DNA of 64,000 bases, from contig NZ_FOFR01000019.1 of NCBI RefSeq assembly GCF_900110955.1, positions 1 through 64,000 of the forward strand. Direction: 5' to 3'. The DNA is from Lentzea xinjiangensis (GTDB lineage: Bacteria > Actinomycetota > Actinomycetes > Mycobacteriales > Pseudonocardiaceae). Shown here piece after piece: positions 18,305-26,678 of this stretch (positions are counted from its first letter, which is position 1; each line of letters begins with the position of its first letter). The notes beneath the pieces were generated by a model. It did not search any database. It was not told where the DNA came from and was given only the letters and a program-made list of their open reading frames with translations. The position numbers were made by a program, and so were the translations under genes.

Positions 18305-19501
18305 TTATGCGGCTGCGGTGGTCTCCGGCGCCCGGTAGAAGGTCTTGGTGCGCAGCATGGCGAACAGGACGTCGCAGCGGCGTCGGGCCAGGCAGATCAG
18401 TGCGGCATTATGTTTCTTGCCCTCGGCTCGTTTGTGGTCGTAGTAGGTCCTGCTGGTGGGATCGGACAGCGCGGCGAACGCGGCGAGGAAGAACGCGCGT
18501 TTGAGTTTGCGGTTGCCGGTGCGGGCGGGGTGTTCGCCCTTGATCGAGGAGCCGGAGCTGCGGGTGACCGGGGCGATGCCGGCGTAGGCGGCGAGGTGAC
18601 CGGAGGACTTGAACCCGGTGGCGTCGCCGATCTCGAGCAGGATGCGGGCGGCGGTCCTGATCCCGATGCCGGGCATCGAGGTCAGGACCCCGGCAAGAGG
18701 GTGGGCGTCGAGTATCTCCTCGACCTCGGCGGCGACCTGTTTGCGTTGCTGGAGAACGGTTTTCAGGCTGTCGGCCAGCCGGGGCAGCACGCTGTCCGCC
18801 GCGGTGGCGCCGGGAACGGTGACGGTCTGCTCGGCCAGTGCTGCCATAATCGCCGCGATGAGCTTGTCGCCCATTCTCGGCGCGTGGGCGGACGCGATCG
18901 CGGTGAGCTTGCGGCGCCCGGCCTTGGCGATGCCGGTGGGGCCGCCGCAGCGGGACAGGATCTCCAGCACCGCCGGGTGGCTGATCTTCGGGCCGATCGC
19001 GCGTTCCAAGGCGGGGTGGATGCCGGTGAGCAGGCCGCGGATGCGGTTGGCGATCCGGGTGGCCTCGCCGGCCAGGTCGTCATCGAAGCCGACCAGCACG
19101 TCCAGCTCCGCCAGGGCGTCGTCACCGACATCGACTGGGCGCAGGGTATGCGGCAGCGTGCGGGCTGCGTCGGCGATGATGAACGCGTCCCGCGCGTCGG
19201 TCTTCGCGCGGCCGGGGTAGAGGTCGGCGATGCGGCGCATGGCCAGGCCAGGCAGGTAGGCGACCTGGTGGCCGGATCCGCGGGCCACCGCGACCGGCAA
19301 CGCCCCGATCGTCGCCGGTTGATCGACTACAACCAACAGCGGTCCGTGCACGGCAAGCTTGTCGAACAGCGCCCGCAGCTTGGGTTCGCTGTTGGGCAGT
19401 GGCCCGTCGTGCAGTCGTTTGCCGGTCGGGTTCAGGCCGACGGCGTGGTGTTCGCCCTTGCCGACGTCCAGGCCGAGGAACACCCCGAAACCACTGGTCA
19501 T
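18305..19501 (-). CDS. IS110-family transposase (DEDD)
   Basis: 398 aa, full length. The RuvC-like N-terminal domain has GLDVGKGEHH and KTDARDAFIIADAAR. The Transposase_20 C-terminal domain has LTSMPGIGIRTAARILLEIG, HLAAYAGIAPVTRSSGSS (with the Ser expected to act as nucleophile) and ARTGNRKLKRAFFLAAFAAL. IS110 enzymes recombine DNA guided by an RNA encoded at the element's left end. No inverted repeats are expected and the exact ends cannot be fixed by eye. Confidence 0.9.
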   Translation of the reverse strand: MTSGFGVFLGLDVGKGEHHAVGLNPTGKRLHDGPLPNSEPKLRALFDKLAVHGPLLVVVDQPATIGALPVAVARGSGHQVAYLPGLAMRRIADLYPGRAKTDARDAFIIADAARTLPHTLRPVDVGDDALAELDVLVGFDDDLAGEATRIANRIRGLLTGIHPALERAIGPKISHPAVLEILSRCGGPTGIAKAGRRKLTAIASAHAPRMGDKLIAAIMAALAEQTVTVPGATAADSVLPRLADSLKTVLQQRKQVAAEVEEILDAHPLAGVLTSMPGIGIRTAARILLEIGDATGFKSSGHLAAYAGIAPVTRSSGSSIKGEHPARTGNRKLKRAFFLAAFAALSDPTSRTYYDHKRAEGKKHNAALICLARRRCDVLFAMLRTKTFYRAPETTAAA

Positions 19502-19720
19502 CTGTTATGCCGTTCGTTCGTCGAGGGTGGTCGCCGGTCGAGCATCGAGCGCCGGCACCCACGTTACGACGAGACCTGCCTCATCGGCGGCCGTGTCCCT
19601 ATCAGCGGTCCCTCGATGCCACCAGGTCCGGTGACACCACCCCCCGGATCATGCGTTCGACTGGGGGCGTTAGTCATGCCGGACCTGGCGACCACGACTC
19701 CTTGATCAGGAGCTACAAAA
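19502..19720 (-). ncRNA. candidate IS110 bridge RNA region
   Basis: The ~220 bp upstream of the transposase (same strand) has no coding frame and contains several short inverted repeats, for example gtcgagcatcgagcgccggc and ccaggtccggtgac against gtcatgccggacctgg. In IS110-group elements this left-end non-coding segment encodes the bridge RNA whose loops pair with donor and target DNA. The placement follows family knowledge; boundaries and folding are not established. Confidence 0.45.
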
Positions 19721-19822
19721 AAGGTAACGGGGGATCAGCGGTGTGCTCGGCATGTTCGCAAGCCTCGCGCCAGTTCATGAAGAAGTTGTTAGGACGCGGA
19801 ACCTCGCCCTATCGTCGGAGCG

Positions 19823-20518
19823 GTGAGCCCACACGTGCTGGTCGCGGAGGACGACGTACTGCAGGCGGAGGTGATCCGCCGGTACTTGGAACGCGACGGT
19901 TACCGCACGACGTTCGTCCAGGACGGCCAGGCCGCGCTGAGTGCTGCCCGGCGGTTACGCCCTGACCTGGTCGTGCTCGACGTGCTCATGCCCACAGTGG
20001 ACGGTTTCGAGGTGTGCCGGGCGCTGCGCCGCGAGTCCGATGTGCTGATCCTCATGCTGACCGCCCGGTCGTCCGAGGACGACATGCTGCGGGGCTTGGG
20101 CCTCGGAGCTGATGACTACCTGGGCAAGCCTTACAGTCCGCGCGAGCTGATGGCCAGGACGCGCACCCTGCTGCGTCGTGCCGGGCGCACCCCGGTGAGC
20201 GATGTCCAGAGCGTCGGCGACCTGGCCGTGAACCTCACCCTGCGGCGGGTGACAGTGGGTGATCGGGTGGTGGACTGCACGCCGGGCGAGTTCGAAATGC
20301 TGGCTGCGATGACCGCTCAGCCCGGTCGCGTGTTCACCCGTCGCCAGTTGCTGGAACGCGTCGGTGGTGGTGACCGCAGCAGCGGCGAGCGCACGGTGGA
20401 CGTGCACGTGCGCAACCTGCGCACCAAGATCGAGCAGGATCCCAGGCGACCGGCGTACCTGGTGACCGTGTTCGGAGTCGGCTACAAACTGGATCCCGGA
20501 CGTGACCGTGCGCCGTGA
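19823..20518 (+). CDS. OmpR-family response regulator
   Basis: 231 aa, GTG start. The receiver domain has Glu9-Asp10-Asp11, phospho-acceptor Asp53 (LVVLDVLMP), Thr80 and Lys102 (GKPYSPREL). A winged-helix DNA-binding domain spans residues ~130-225 (TPGEFEMLAAMTAQPGRVFT, VDVHVRNLRTKIE, VFGVGYKL). It overlaps the downstream kinase by 17 bp, so the pair forms one operon. The upstream spacer abuts the IS110 left end, which may have displaced the native promoter. Confidence 0.93.
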   Translation: MSPHVLVAEDDVLQAEVIRRYLERDGYRTTFVQDGQAALSAARRLRPDLVVLDVLMPTVDGFEVCRALRRESDVLILMLTARSSEDDMLRGLGLGADDYLGKPYSPRELMARTRTLLRRAGRTPVSDVQSVGDLAVNLTLRRVTVGDRVVDCTPGEFEMLAAMTAQPGRVFTRRQLLERVGGGDRSSGERTVDVHVRNLRTKIEQDPRRPAYLVTVFGVGYKLDPGRDRAP

Positions 20519-22301
20519 GGTCCCACTGCGGCGCAGCCTGCTGGTCCGTCTGCTGTCCATCTCGCTGCTGATCGTGGTCTGCGCCATCGTCACCGCGGCG
20601 TGGCTTGCGACGCGCGGCGCGACCAGGGCGATCGAGCAGGCCCAAGGCCAGGCGTTGTCCGACGACGCGCAGGTCTACGACACGCTCGTGGGCTACGCGG
20701 CGGACCACGCGTCGTGGGACGGGGTGGACGGGCTGCTCACCGAACTCGCCGGCAGCACGGGCAGACGCATCGTGCTCACCACGCTGGACCGGCGGTTGAT
20801 CGCGCAGTCGTCGCCGTCCGACCAGCCCCTGCCCGCTCGGGCCTCGGCCACCGTCGACCCGCTGCGCACCGACCCGGTCCTGCGGCCGAGCACCTCCGAG
20901 ACGATCGATGCCAGGGCAGTCGGCCCGTTTCGCCTCACCGCCGCCGAGCGCGACCAGTTGCACATCGATGCCCAGGCGATCGTGCGCTGCCTGGAGGGTC
21001 GGGGTGTCCGAGCAGTGGTCCACGACACCCCCAGCGGGCGTCCGGTGCTGAACGCCGGAGACGATCCCAAGACGCAGGAACACCTGAGGTCGTCGTGCAG
21101 CAGTTGGCTGCTGCTCAACCACACGCCCACGGAGGCGCGATCGTTCGCCGAACTGGACACCGCCGTCAACGATTGCCTGCGTGACCGCGGTCTACCCGGC
21201 GCCCAGGCGCTGGACATGTTCGTCTGGCGACCGCACGACGGCGCCATCGCTCCCAGCGCGGAGCACATCGACGAGTGCGTGGCCGAGGCCAGGCGACGGC
21301 AGCTTCAGCCGTTCGTCGCGCCCGCTGCCCTGTTGTTCACCCACAGTCCCAGTACGTCGTCGCGCACGGAGTTCGCCCTGTCAGACGACGACGTCGTCCG
21401 CATCATCGCCGCCACCGGCTTGGTGCTGGCCGTCGCCGTCGCTGCCACGACGCTGCTGGCGACCAGGCTCACCCGTCCGTTGCGCGCTCTCATCGCGGCC
21501 GTCCGCGGGCCGGATGGGCGATGGACGCCTGTGCCCGCAACCAGGCGTGACGAGATCGGTCTGCTCATCGCCGCCTTCAACGACCTCGCCGCACGCCGGG
21601 AACAGGCCGAGGAACGTCGGCACCGGATGGTCAACGATGTCGCTCACGAGCTGCGCACGCCGCTGACCACCATCCGCAGCTGGTTGGAGGCCACCCAGGA
21701 CGGTCTGACCACGCCTGCCTCCGACCCCGCGCTGACCGCACTGCTGTTGAACGAGACCCTGCACCTGCAGTACGTGGTGGACGACCTGCGCGACCTCGCC
21801 GCCGCCGACGCGGGCAAGCTGAGGCTGAACCCGGAGCCGGTGCGCCTCGCCGACGTTCTCGAGGAGGTCGTCGCGGCGCATTCGGGCGCCGCGGACGCCG
21901 CCGACGTCACCGTCACCTGGTGGACCACCGGCTCGCCGGTGGTCACCGCGGACGCCGTGCGCCTGCGTCAAGCGGTCGGCAACCTGGTGTCCAACGCCGT
22001 ACGCCACACCCCGCCCGGTGGCGACGTCACCGTTCGCGGGGGTGTGGACGCCGGTGAGGTGGTGATCGAGGTCGCGGACACCGGGACGGGGATTGCTCCG
22101 GAAGACCTGCCGCACGTGTTCGAGCGGTTCTGGCGAGCGGACAAGTCGCGCAGCCGCGAAACCGGTGGGAGCGGTCTGGGCCTCGCCATCGTGCGTCAGC
22201 TCGTCCGTGCCCACGGCGGTGAGGTCGAGGTGACCAGCACACCGGGGATCGGGTCCACGTTCACGCTCCGGCTGCCCGCCACGGACACGCCCGCCCCGTG
22301 A
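20502..22301 (+). CDS. sensor histidine kinase, HAMP-HisKA-HATPase
   Basis: 599 aa. TM1 lies at about residues 12-30 and TM2 at about 305-325. The ~270-residue extracytoplasmic domain between them contains four Cys (IVRCLEG, SSCSSW, NDCLRD, DECVAE), possibly disulfide-linked. HAMP (~325-375) is followed by HisKA with the phospho-acceptor in VAHELRTPLTTIRSW and a HATPase domain (NLVSNAVRHTPPGG, DTGTGI, GGSGLGLAIV). It senses an unknown external signal and phosphorylates the regulator at 19823-20518. Its length and the Cys-bearing sensor are unlike typical 450-aa kinases of this class. Confidence 0.92.
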   Translation: MTVRREVPLRRSLLVRLLSISLLIVVCAIVTAAWLATRGATRAIEQAQGQALSDDAQVYDTLVGYAADHASWDGVDGLLTELAGSTGRRIVLTTLDRRLIAQSSPSDQPLPARASATVDPLRTDPVLRPSTSETIDARAVGPFRLTAAERDQLHIDAQAIVRCLEGRGVRAVVHDTPSGRPVLNAGDDPKTQEHLRSSCSSWLLLNHTPTEARSFAELDTAVNDCLRDRGLPGAQALDMFVWRPHDGAIAPSAEHIDECVAEARRRQLQPFVAPAALLFTHSPSTSSRTEFALSDDDVVRIIAATGLVLAVAVAATTLLATRLTRPLRALIAAVRGPDGRWTPVPATRRDEIGLLIAAFNDLAARREQAEERRHRMVNDVAHELRTPLTTIRSWLEATQDGLTTPASDPALTALLLNETLHLQYVVDDLRDLAAADAGKLRLNPEPVRLADVLEEVVAAHSGAADAADVTVTWWTTGSPVVTADAVRLRQAVGNLVSNAVRHTPPGGDVTVRGGVDAGEVVIEVADTGTGIAPEDLPHVFERFWRADKSRSRETGGSGLGLAIVRQLVRAHGGEVEVTSTPGIGSTFTLRLPATDTPAP

Positions 22302-22643
22302 CGACTGTCCGTTGTGGACGGCCTGCTCCACGCCTCCAAGGCCACCTCGCCGTCCGGTGTCGGCACGTGAAGTCGAGCCCACATCCGGGATGCGTCTCGC
22401 CCCCCGCGGGCGTCTGCGGAGTCGTCCGGACCGTCGCCCCGTACACGTCGTCGTGTACCGGATGATCTGAGCACACGGCGGCTGGGGTTGTCATCCTTGG
22501 AGATGATTCCCGACCGCGGTCGTTCATCCTCGCGTCCGATGCCGTCACGCGGACCGCGACCTAGCGTCGAGGTCGTCGTGGCGAGAGCTTCCGCGGTCCT
22601 TGCGCGGAGAACGACGGCAAACTGAACCATGTTGGGAGCTGGT
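22302..22643. other. no gene recognised
   Basis: Spacer between the OmpR/kinase operon and the 91-aa protein gene. I see no coding signal. The right part should contain the promoter of the 22644 gene. Confidence 0.5.
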
Positions 22644-22919
22644 ATGTCCGACTCGATCGAGTGTCCTCATTGCGGCCGACGGTTCACCCCTGGTGATGGG
22701 CCGGAATCGACCCGAAAGGTCCACCCCACAGTGGTGCGATGGCTGACGGAGGAGCTGACGTGGAGCGGTGAGGAGCCGACCGAGCGGATGTACGCCAGCT
22801 ACCTGTACTCCTTCGGTGAGGAACCCGTCTCCCGCAGCCGCTTCGTCGACGACCTCGCTCACCTCGGCGTGCCCGAGACGATCAACGCGCAGGGCATCGC
22901 CGTTCTCACACGCAAGTGA
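22644..22919 (+). CDS. small CxxC protein, unknown function
   Basis: 91 aa starting MSDSIECPHCGRRF. ATG 22644 has ggag five bases upstream; the ATG at 22629 does not. One zinc-ribbon-like half site, CPHC, stands at the N-terminus without a second pair. It would need to dimerise to bind zinc with four Cys. The rest is predicted helical (VVRWLTEELTW, RMYASYLYSFGEE, RSRFVDDLAHLG). It lies just upstream of the tyrosinase operon in the same direction, with 75-87 bp between; a functional link is not shown. Confidence 0.65.
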   Translation: MSDSIECPHCGRRFTPGDGPESTRKVHPTVVRWLTEELTWSGEEPTERMYASYLYSFGEEPVSRSRFVDDLAHLGVPETINAQGIAVLTRK

Positions 22920-22993
22920 GCGGACGTCGGCACATTGGTCACCGGAACGGAAACTGAGGTGCTGTCCTGACACCTTCTTCATATCCGAAGAGG

Positions 22994-23410
22994 ATGGTGG
23001 GACACATGAACGATTTCCCAGTCCCCGGACCAGGAGAGCGGACAGCCGTGCCGAACCGGCGTCGCTTCCTGTCCATGACAGCGCTTGGTGTGGCGGGCGT
23101 CGCGTTCGCGGCGCCGGCCGCGATGAGCGCTTCCGGCCAGGCTTCGGGCGTCGAACACTTCGACGAGATCTACCGGGCGCGGCGGATCCAAGGGCTCGTC
23201 GTCGTCGGACATGAACGGCACCTGCCGCCGCAGTCGGTGCTCATCGACGGCCGCCCCTTGCACGTGATGCGGGACGGCAACGGCTGCTTCACCAGCGCGG
23301 TCGACCACTACCGTCCGGTGAGGTCGTTGAAGGAGGTGGCGCGCAAGGCGGTGGACCTGCTCCAAGGCGCCGAGCTGCGCACTGGTCATCACGGGATGTG
23401 GAGTCGATGA
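22994..23410 (+). CDS. melC1: tyrosinase cofactor (copper chaperone) MelC1
   Basis: 138 aa (or 134 aa from ATG 23006). It has a twin-arginine signal, PNRRRFLSMTALGVAGVAFA, cleaved near AMSASG. The mature part has EHFDEIYRARRIQGLVV and LIDGRPLHVMRDGNGCFTSA, followed by HYRPV, as in Streptomyces MelC1. The chaperone binds apo-tyrosinase, delivers copper and carries the signal-less enzyme through the Tat system. Its stop overlaps the melC2 start (ATGA at 23407-23410). Confidence 0.9.
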   Translation: MVGHMNDFPVPGPGERTAVPNRRRFLSMTALGVAGVAFAAPAAMSASGQASGVEHFDEIYRARRIQGLVVVGHERHLPPQSVLIDGRPLHVMRDGNGCFTSAVDHYRPVRSLKEVARKAVDLLQGAELRTGHHGMWSR

Positions 23411-24483
23411 CCGGGAACATCCGCAAGAACCACACCGCCTTCACCGACCGTGAGCGCGAACGGTTCCTCAACGCGGTGTTCGAATTGCAGACGACCCGGT
23501 CATCGCGCCCGCACCCGAACAACGTCGGTGGCACTGTCTACGGCGACTTCGTGGCCATGCACATCGAGGCCACGTGGAGCGGACCTGCGCACGGCACCTC
23601 CAACTTCCTGCCGTGGCACCGGCAGTTCCTCGTCGAGTTCGAGATCGCGCTCAACCAGACCTCCGCCGCCCAGCGCGGACCGCGCGTCTGCCTGCCCTAC
23701 TGGGACTGGACCGTCGATCGCCAGCCGGACCGCACCCCGTGGACCGACGAGTGGCTGGGCGACGACGGAACCGGGCTGCTGGGCCAGGTCCAGCGCGGCC
23801 GGTTCGGCGTGCCCGACAACGACCTCGAGCACTTCCTGTCACCGCAGACCATGGCGCGCTTGCGTGCGGCCGATGGCATCAGCGGGTTGCCCCCGGAGGA
23901 GATGGCCGCGGTCTGGCAGGAGCTGGACCGTCGGCTGGCCGATCTGCCCGGGGAGCTGAGGAACCGGTGGTTCGTGATCCGTGTCGTGGACAACAGGCCG
24001 TTCCTGAGTCGCTTCTTCGACCTGCCGCTGGCGCCGTTCCTGCCCTTTTGGGAACGCGAGACCGAGGAGCAGAAACAGCGGCGGCGGGAGCGGGAAGGCG
24101 AGTTCTTCCGTGACCGCGGAATGGGTGTGCTCGATGTGATGGACGAGACCGCCTACGACAAGTTCCGGCCCCGGCTGGAGCTGGACCAGCACGGCACCGT
24201 GCACGCCGAACTGGGCGGCCACATGGGCGGCAGCGGTTCGCCCAACGACCCCGTGTTCTGGCTGCACCACTGCTTCGTGGACAAGATCTGGGCAGATTGG
24301 CAGGCCAAGCAGGCCGCGCGGCACCCGGTAGCCGCCCCGTACCTGCCGTTGCAGGGCACTGAAACGGAACCCGGTTACCACCAACGGTTCGCTCCTTGGA
24401 ACACGATGTCCGCAGCCGACCTGATCGACACCGCCCGCATCCGCCACCCGCAACACGGGCGAGTCGGATACGTGTACCGCTGA
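23407..24483 (+). CDS. melC2: tyrosinase MelC2, long form
   Basis: 358-aa type-3 copper oxidase converting tyrosine to dopaquinone for melanin. CuA ligands are probably His52, His62 and His71 (HGTSNFLPWHRQF). CuB ligands are His262 and His266 (HGTVH) plus His287/288 in NDPVFWLHHCFVDKIW. Streptomyces enzymes are ~273 aa. The extra length lies between CuA and CuB (residues ~115-250), including a charged segment, EREGEFFRDRGMG. It has no own signal peptide, as expected for a protein exported with MelC1. Confidence 0.9.
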   Translation: MTGNIRKNHTAFTDRERERFLNAVFELQTTRSSRPHPNNVGGTVYGDFVAMHIEATWSGPAHGTSNFLPWHRQFLVEFEIALNQTSAAQRGPRVCLPYWDWTVDRQPDRTPWTDEWLGDDGTGLLGQVQRGRFGVPDNDLEHFLSPQTMARLRAADGISGLPPEEMAAVWQELDRRLADLPGELRNRWFVIRVVDNRPFLSRFFDLPLAPFLPFWERETEEQKQRRREREGEFFRDRGMGVLDVMDETAYDKFRPRLELDQHGTVHAELGGHMGGSGSPNDPVFWLHHCFVDKIWADWQAKQAARHPVAAPYLPLQGTETEPGYHQRFAPWNTMSAADLIDTARIRHPQHGRVGYVYR

Positions 24484-24644
24484 ACGGTCCACCCGCGCTC
24501 ACTGTCCTCTTGAGACGCTGCTCTTGAGTGCACCCCTCGGTCTGGTGCGGGGCGCCTGAGCACGACGTTCGAACGTCGGAACCGAGTCCACCGGCCAAGT
24601 CTCAGGGGGAATCACGCCGCCGTCCGTAGCCACGGCAACCTGGC

Positions 24645-24671
24645 CGCTGAGCACTTCGAGGAGCTGAACAC
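24645..24671. repeat. 27-bp direct repeat, copy 1
   Basis: A 27-bp block (cgctgagcacttcgaggagc and seven more bases) recurs exactly at 54245-54271, in the same orientation, 30 kb away, next to transposase debris there. Flanks differ. It may be a leftover mobile-element end or recombination scar. The surrounding 24484-24937 holds no gene I can support; a palindrome cgacgttcgaacgtcg lies near 24562. Confidence 0.7.
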
Positions 24672-24937
24672 GTTCCCGACCTTGCGCGCCTGCCCCAGGA
24701 CGGCGGCAACCCGTGTGCCGCGTTCGACGGAGCGGGGGCACGTTCCCTCGACCACGCTGGTGGGGAGGCGAGTGCCAAAATCGCAATCGTCTTCATCCTC
24801 CCCGCCGGGCGATGACCTCGAGCTCGGATCTCCCCGTGGAATTGGCTTGTCCGGTTGATTCGGCCAGCTGACGGCGTCGTCGTTCACGCCGAAGAGCCGG
24901 CCAGGCAGCTCACGTTCGTCGCGCGCTTCCAGGTGTT

Positions 24938-25090
24938 CGAGGTGTGTGGCCGACGTAGTCGAAAAAGATCTGGCTCGGTCCCACGACCAGAACACCGCGG
25001 GTGCGCAAGTGCGGTCGGGGGTAGAGCAGGTAGGCGAAGGCTCCGCGTACCAGCCGGTCGAGGCTCGATTGGTGGAGCGAGCCGCTGGTC
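24938..25090 (-). pseudogene. HelD/HelR-like superfamily 1 helicase fragment
   Basis: About 50 residues read QSSLDRLVRGAFAYLLYPRP and HLRTRGVLVVGPSQIFFDYV. These match the segment right after Walker A in HelD-type RNA-polymerase-associated helicases (AAYLLY.HR..L...GVLVVGP...F..Y). Nothing else of the ~700-aa protein is present. Confidence 0.5.
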
Positions 25091-25200
25091 CACCACGGCC
25101 AGAACAGACCCGGAACAGTGTGGTTCGACGATGGGCAGGGCCGGTCGTTGTGGTTGGTGCGCGGTGTGCGTTCCGTAACGCAGCTACCGGGAACCGGTCT

Positions 25201-26466
25201 TCAGTTCGGGCTCGGCGGCTCCTGTCGGGCCAGTTCCTCCACGGATTCGCGCCAGCGGGTGTGAAGGTTGTCCATGCCGGGCAGGGCGCGGTCGGTGACG
25301 AAGCAGGCTGTGGACGTGGTTCGGTAGGTGGTGAGTGCGACGGTCAGCGGGCATCCCTCGGGCAGTGCCATCAGGGGCGCGACCTCCTCGACCAGGTCCT
25401 GGCCGAAGCGCAGCTCGTTGCGGAGCACCACGTAGGACACCCCGGGTGTGGCGCGGTCGGGGGTGATCAGGAATCGGGTGAGTCTCGCGTACACCCGTTC
25501 CGGGATCTTGTCGGTCAGCCACCGCACCGCCTCTCGCTCACCACCGGACTTGAGGGGGGCCGTGGCACGTGCTGTGCACCGGATGAGCTGGTTGGTGGGC
25601 AGTGGCCGTCCGGGCAGGGTGATTCGCACCGGTGCGACGTAGACGCCTGGGGCGCCCACTTCGCGCGGGTGGCGGAGGTTGAGCGGAACGGCGATGTCGA
25701 TGTCCCGGCCTGCGGCATGCTTCCAGTGCTCGGCGGCCCAGGACGACACGGCGCGGGCGAACGCGGCGAGGTAGACGTCGTTGACCGAGCAATTCCACGC
25801 CCGCGCGGCATTGCGCAGGAGATCGGTCGGCACGCCGATCCAGCGGAAGTTGCGCTCGGACGAGAGCGGGTGTTCCGGATCGTCCCACACGGCGGTCTTG
25901 GTGGCGTTGCGGGCCAGGGCGCGGACGGCGTACAGGATCGACCGGGCGGGTCGGGGATGTGCCTGGGCGTGGGTGGCCACGACCGCGGATGACCGGAGCG
26001 TGGAGGCGTCGGCTCGGCCGAACAGCGTTTCCAGGGTGTGCACCAGACCTGCGCCGTCGTGCAGCGAGTGGTGGGTCCGGAAGAAGACGGCGTAGCGGTC
26101 GTCGGTGTAGCCGTGGATCAGGTGGACGTCCCAGCGTGATCCGCTCCGGGGCAGCGGGGTGCGGATGATCCGCTGCACCTGGTCTTCCGGGGATTGCCCG
26201 CGTGTCAGGAGGTGGTCGTGGAGGCGGTGGTCCGGATCCTGCTCCTCGATGTTCCACCGGTCCCGGCCGGGCGCGATGGTGGTGCTCAGGATGGGCAGGG
26301 CGGGCAGGTGCTGCCTCAGGTGGGTCAGCATCCTCTGCCTCAGCGACATCGGATCGCCCTTCACGCGGAGCAGGAGTCCTATGTGCGGTGCGGAATCCGG
26401 ATGTCGGGCCGTCATGTCGTGCAGGAGGAGGTCCATCGGTCGAGGCCGCATGTGCGGTGGGCGCAT
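25201..26466 (-). CDS. wax ester synthase / diacylglycerol acyltransferase (WS/DGAT)
   Basis: About 421 aa from the ATG at 26466 (MRPPHMRPRPMDLLLHDM; another ATG lies 15 bases on). The N-terminal condensation-like domain holds the catalytic HHSLHDG (HHxxxDG) in FRTHHSLHDGAGLVHTLETL. The C-terminal WES domain has VPLNLRHP and TPGVSYVVLRNELRFGQDL. It transfers fatty acyl-CoA to an alcohol or diacylglycerol, making storage lipid or an acylated product. Length is slightly short (family ~450-470). It diverges from the P450 gene across 212 bp, so it might acylate a terpenoid made by its neighbours, but this is speculative. Confidence 0.82.
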   Translation of the reverse strand: MRPPHMRPRPMDLLLHDMTARHPDSAPHIGLLLRVKGDPMSLRQRMLTHLRQHLPALPILSTTIAPGRDRWNIEEQDPDHRLHDHLLTRGQSPEDQVQRIIRTPLPRSGSRWDVHLIHGYTDDRYAVFFRTHHSLHDGAGLVHTLETLFGRADASTLRSSAVVATHAQAHPRPARSILYAVRALARNATKTAVWDDPEHPLSSERNFRWIGVPTDLLRNAARAWNCSVNDVYLAAFARAVSSWAAEHWKHAAGRDIDIAVPLNLRHPREVGAPGVYVAPVRITLPGRPLPTNQLIRCTARATAPLKSGGEREAVRWLTDKIPERVYARLTRFLITPDRATPGVSYVVLRNELRFGQDLVEEVAPLMALPEGCPLTVALTTYRTTSTACFVTDRALPGMDNLHTRWRESVEELARQEPPSPN

Positions 26467-26678
26467 GTTCTGTCCGATCGCTGTCGCCGGGGCGCGACGG
26501 GGATCACGTCGGTCGCGGTGGCGCAAAGCCGCCACGGTGCGTGGTTCCGGTTGCCCCGTCAGTGGTGTGCCGTGTCGCTCGATCCGACTCGTATGGTCGT
26601 TCCCGGCGTGGGCGAGGCCGCGTACCGTCCGGAACCGCGCGGTGCTCCCTGCCGGCTGTCGACTTCGAGTGGGGGACG

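Noticed and set aside
18101-19705. 534-aa forward frame over the IS110 element
   Set aside because: Gly/Ala/Val shadow opposite the transposase; no family features.
26202-26678. 158-residue N-terminal extension of the P450
   Set aside because: The extension is Arg/Gly/Ser-rich and antisense to the WS/DGAT gene; the ATG at 26679 has the ribosome site and begins P450-like sequence.
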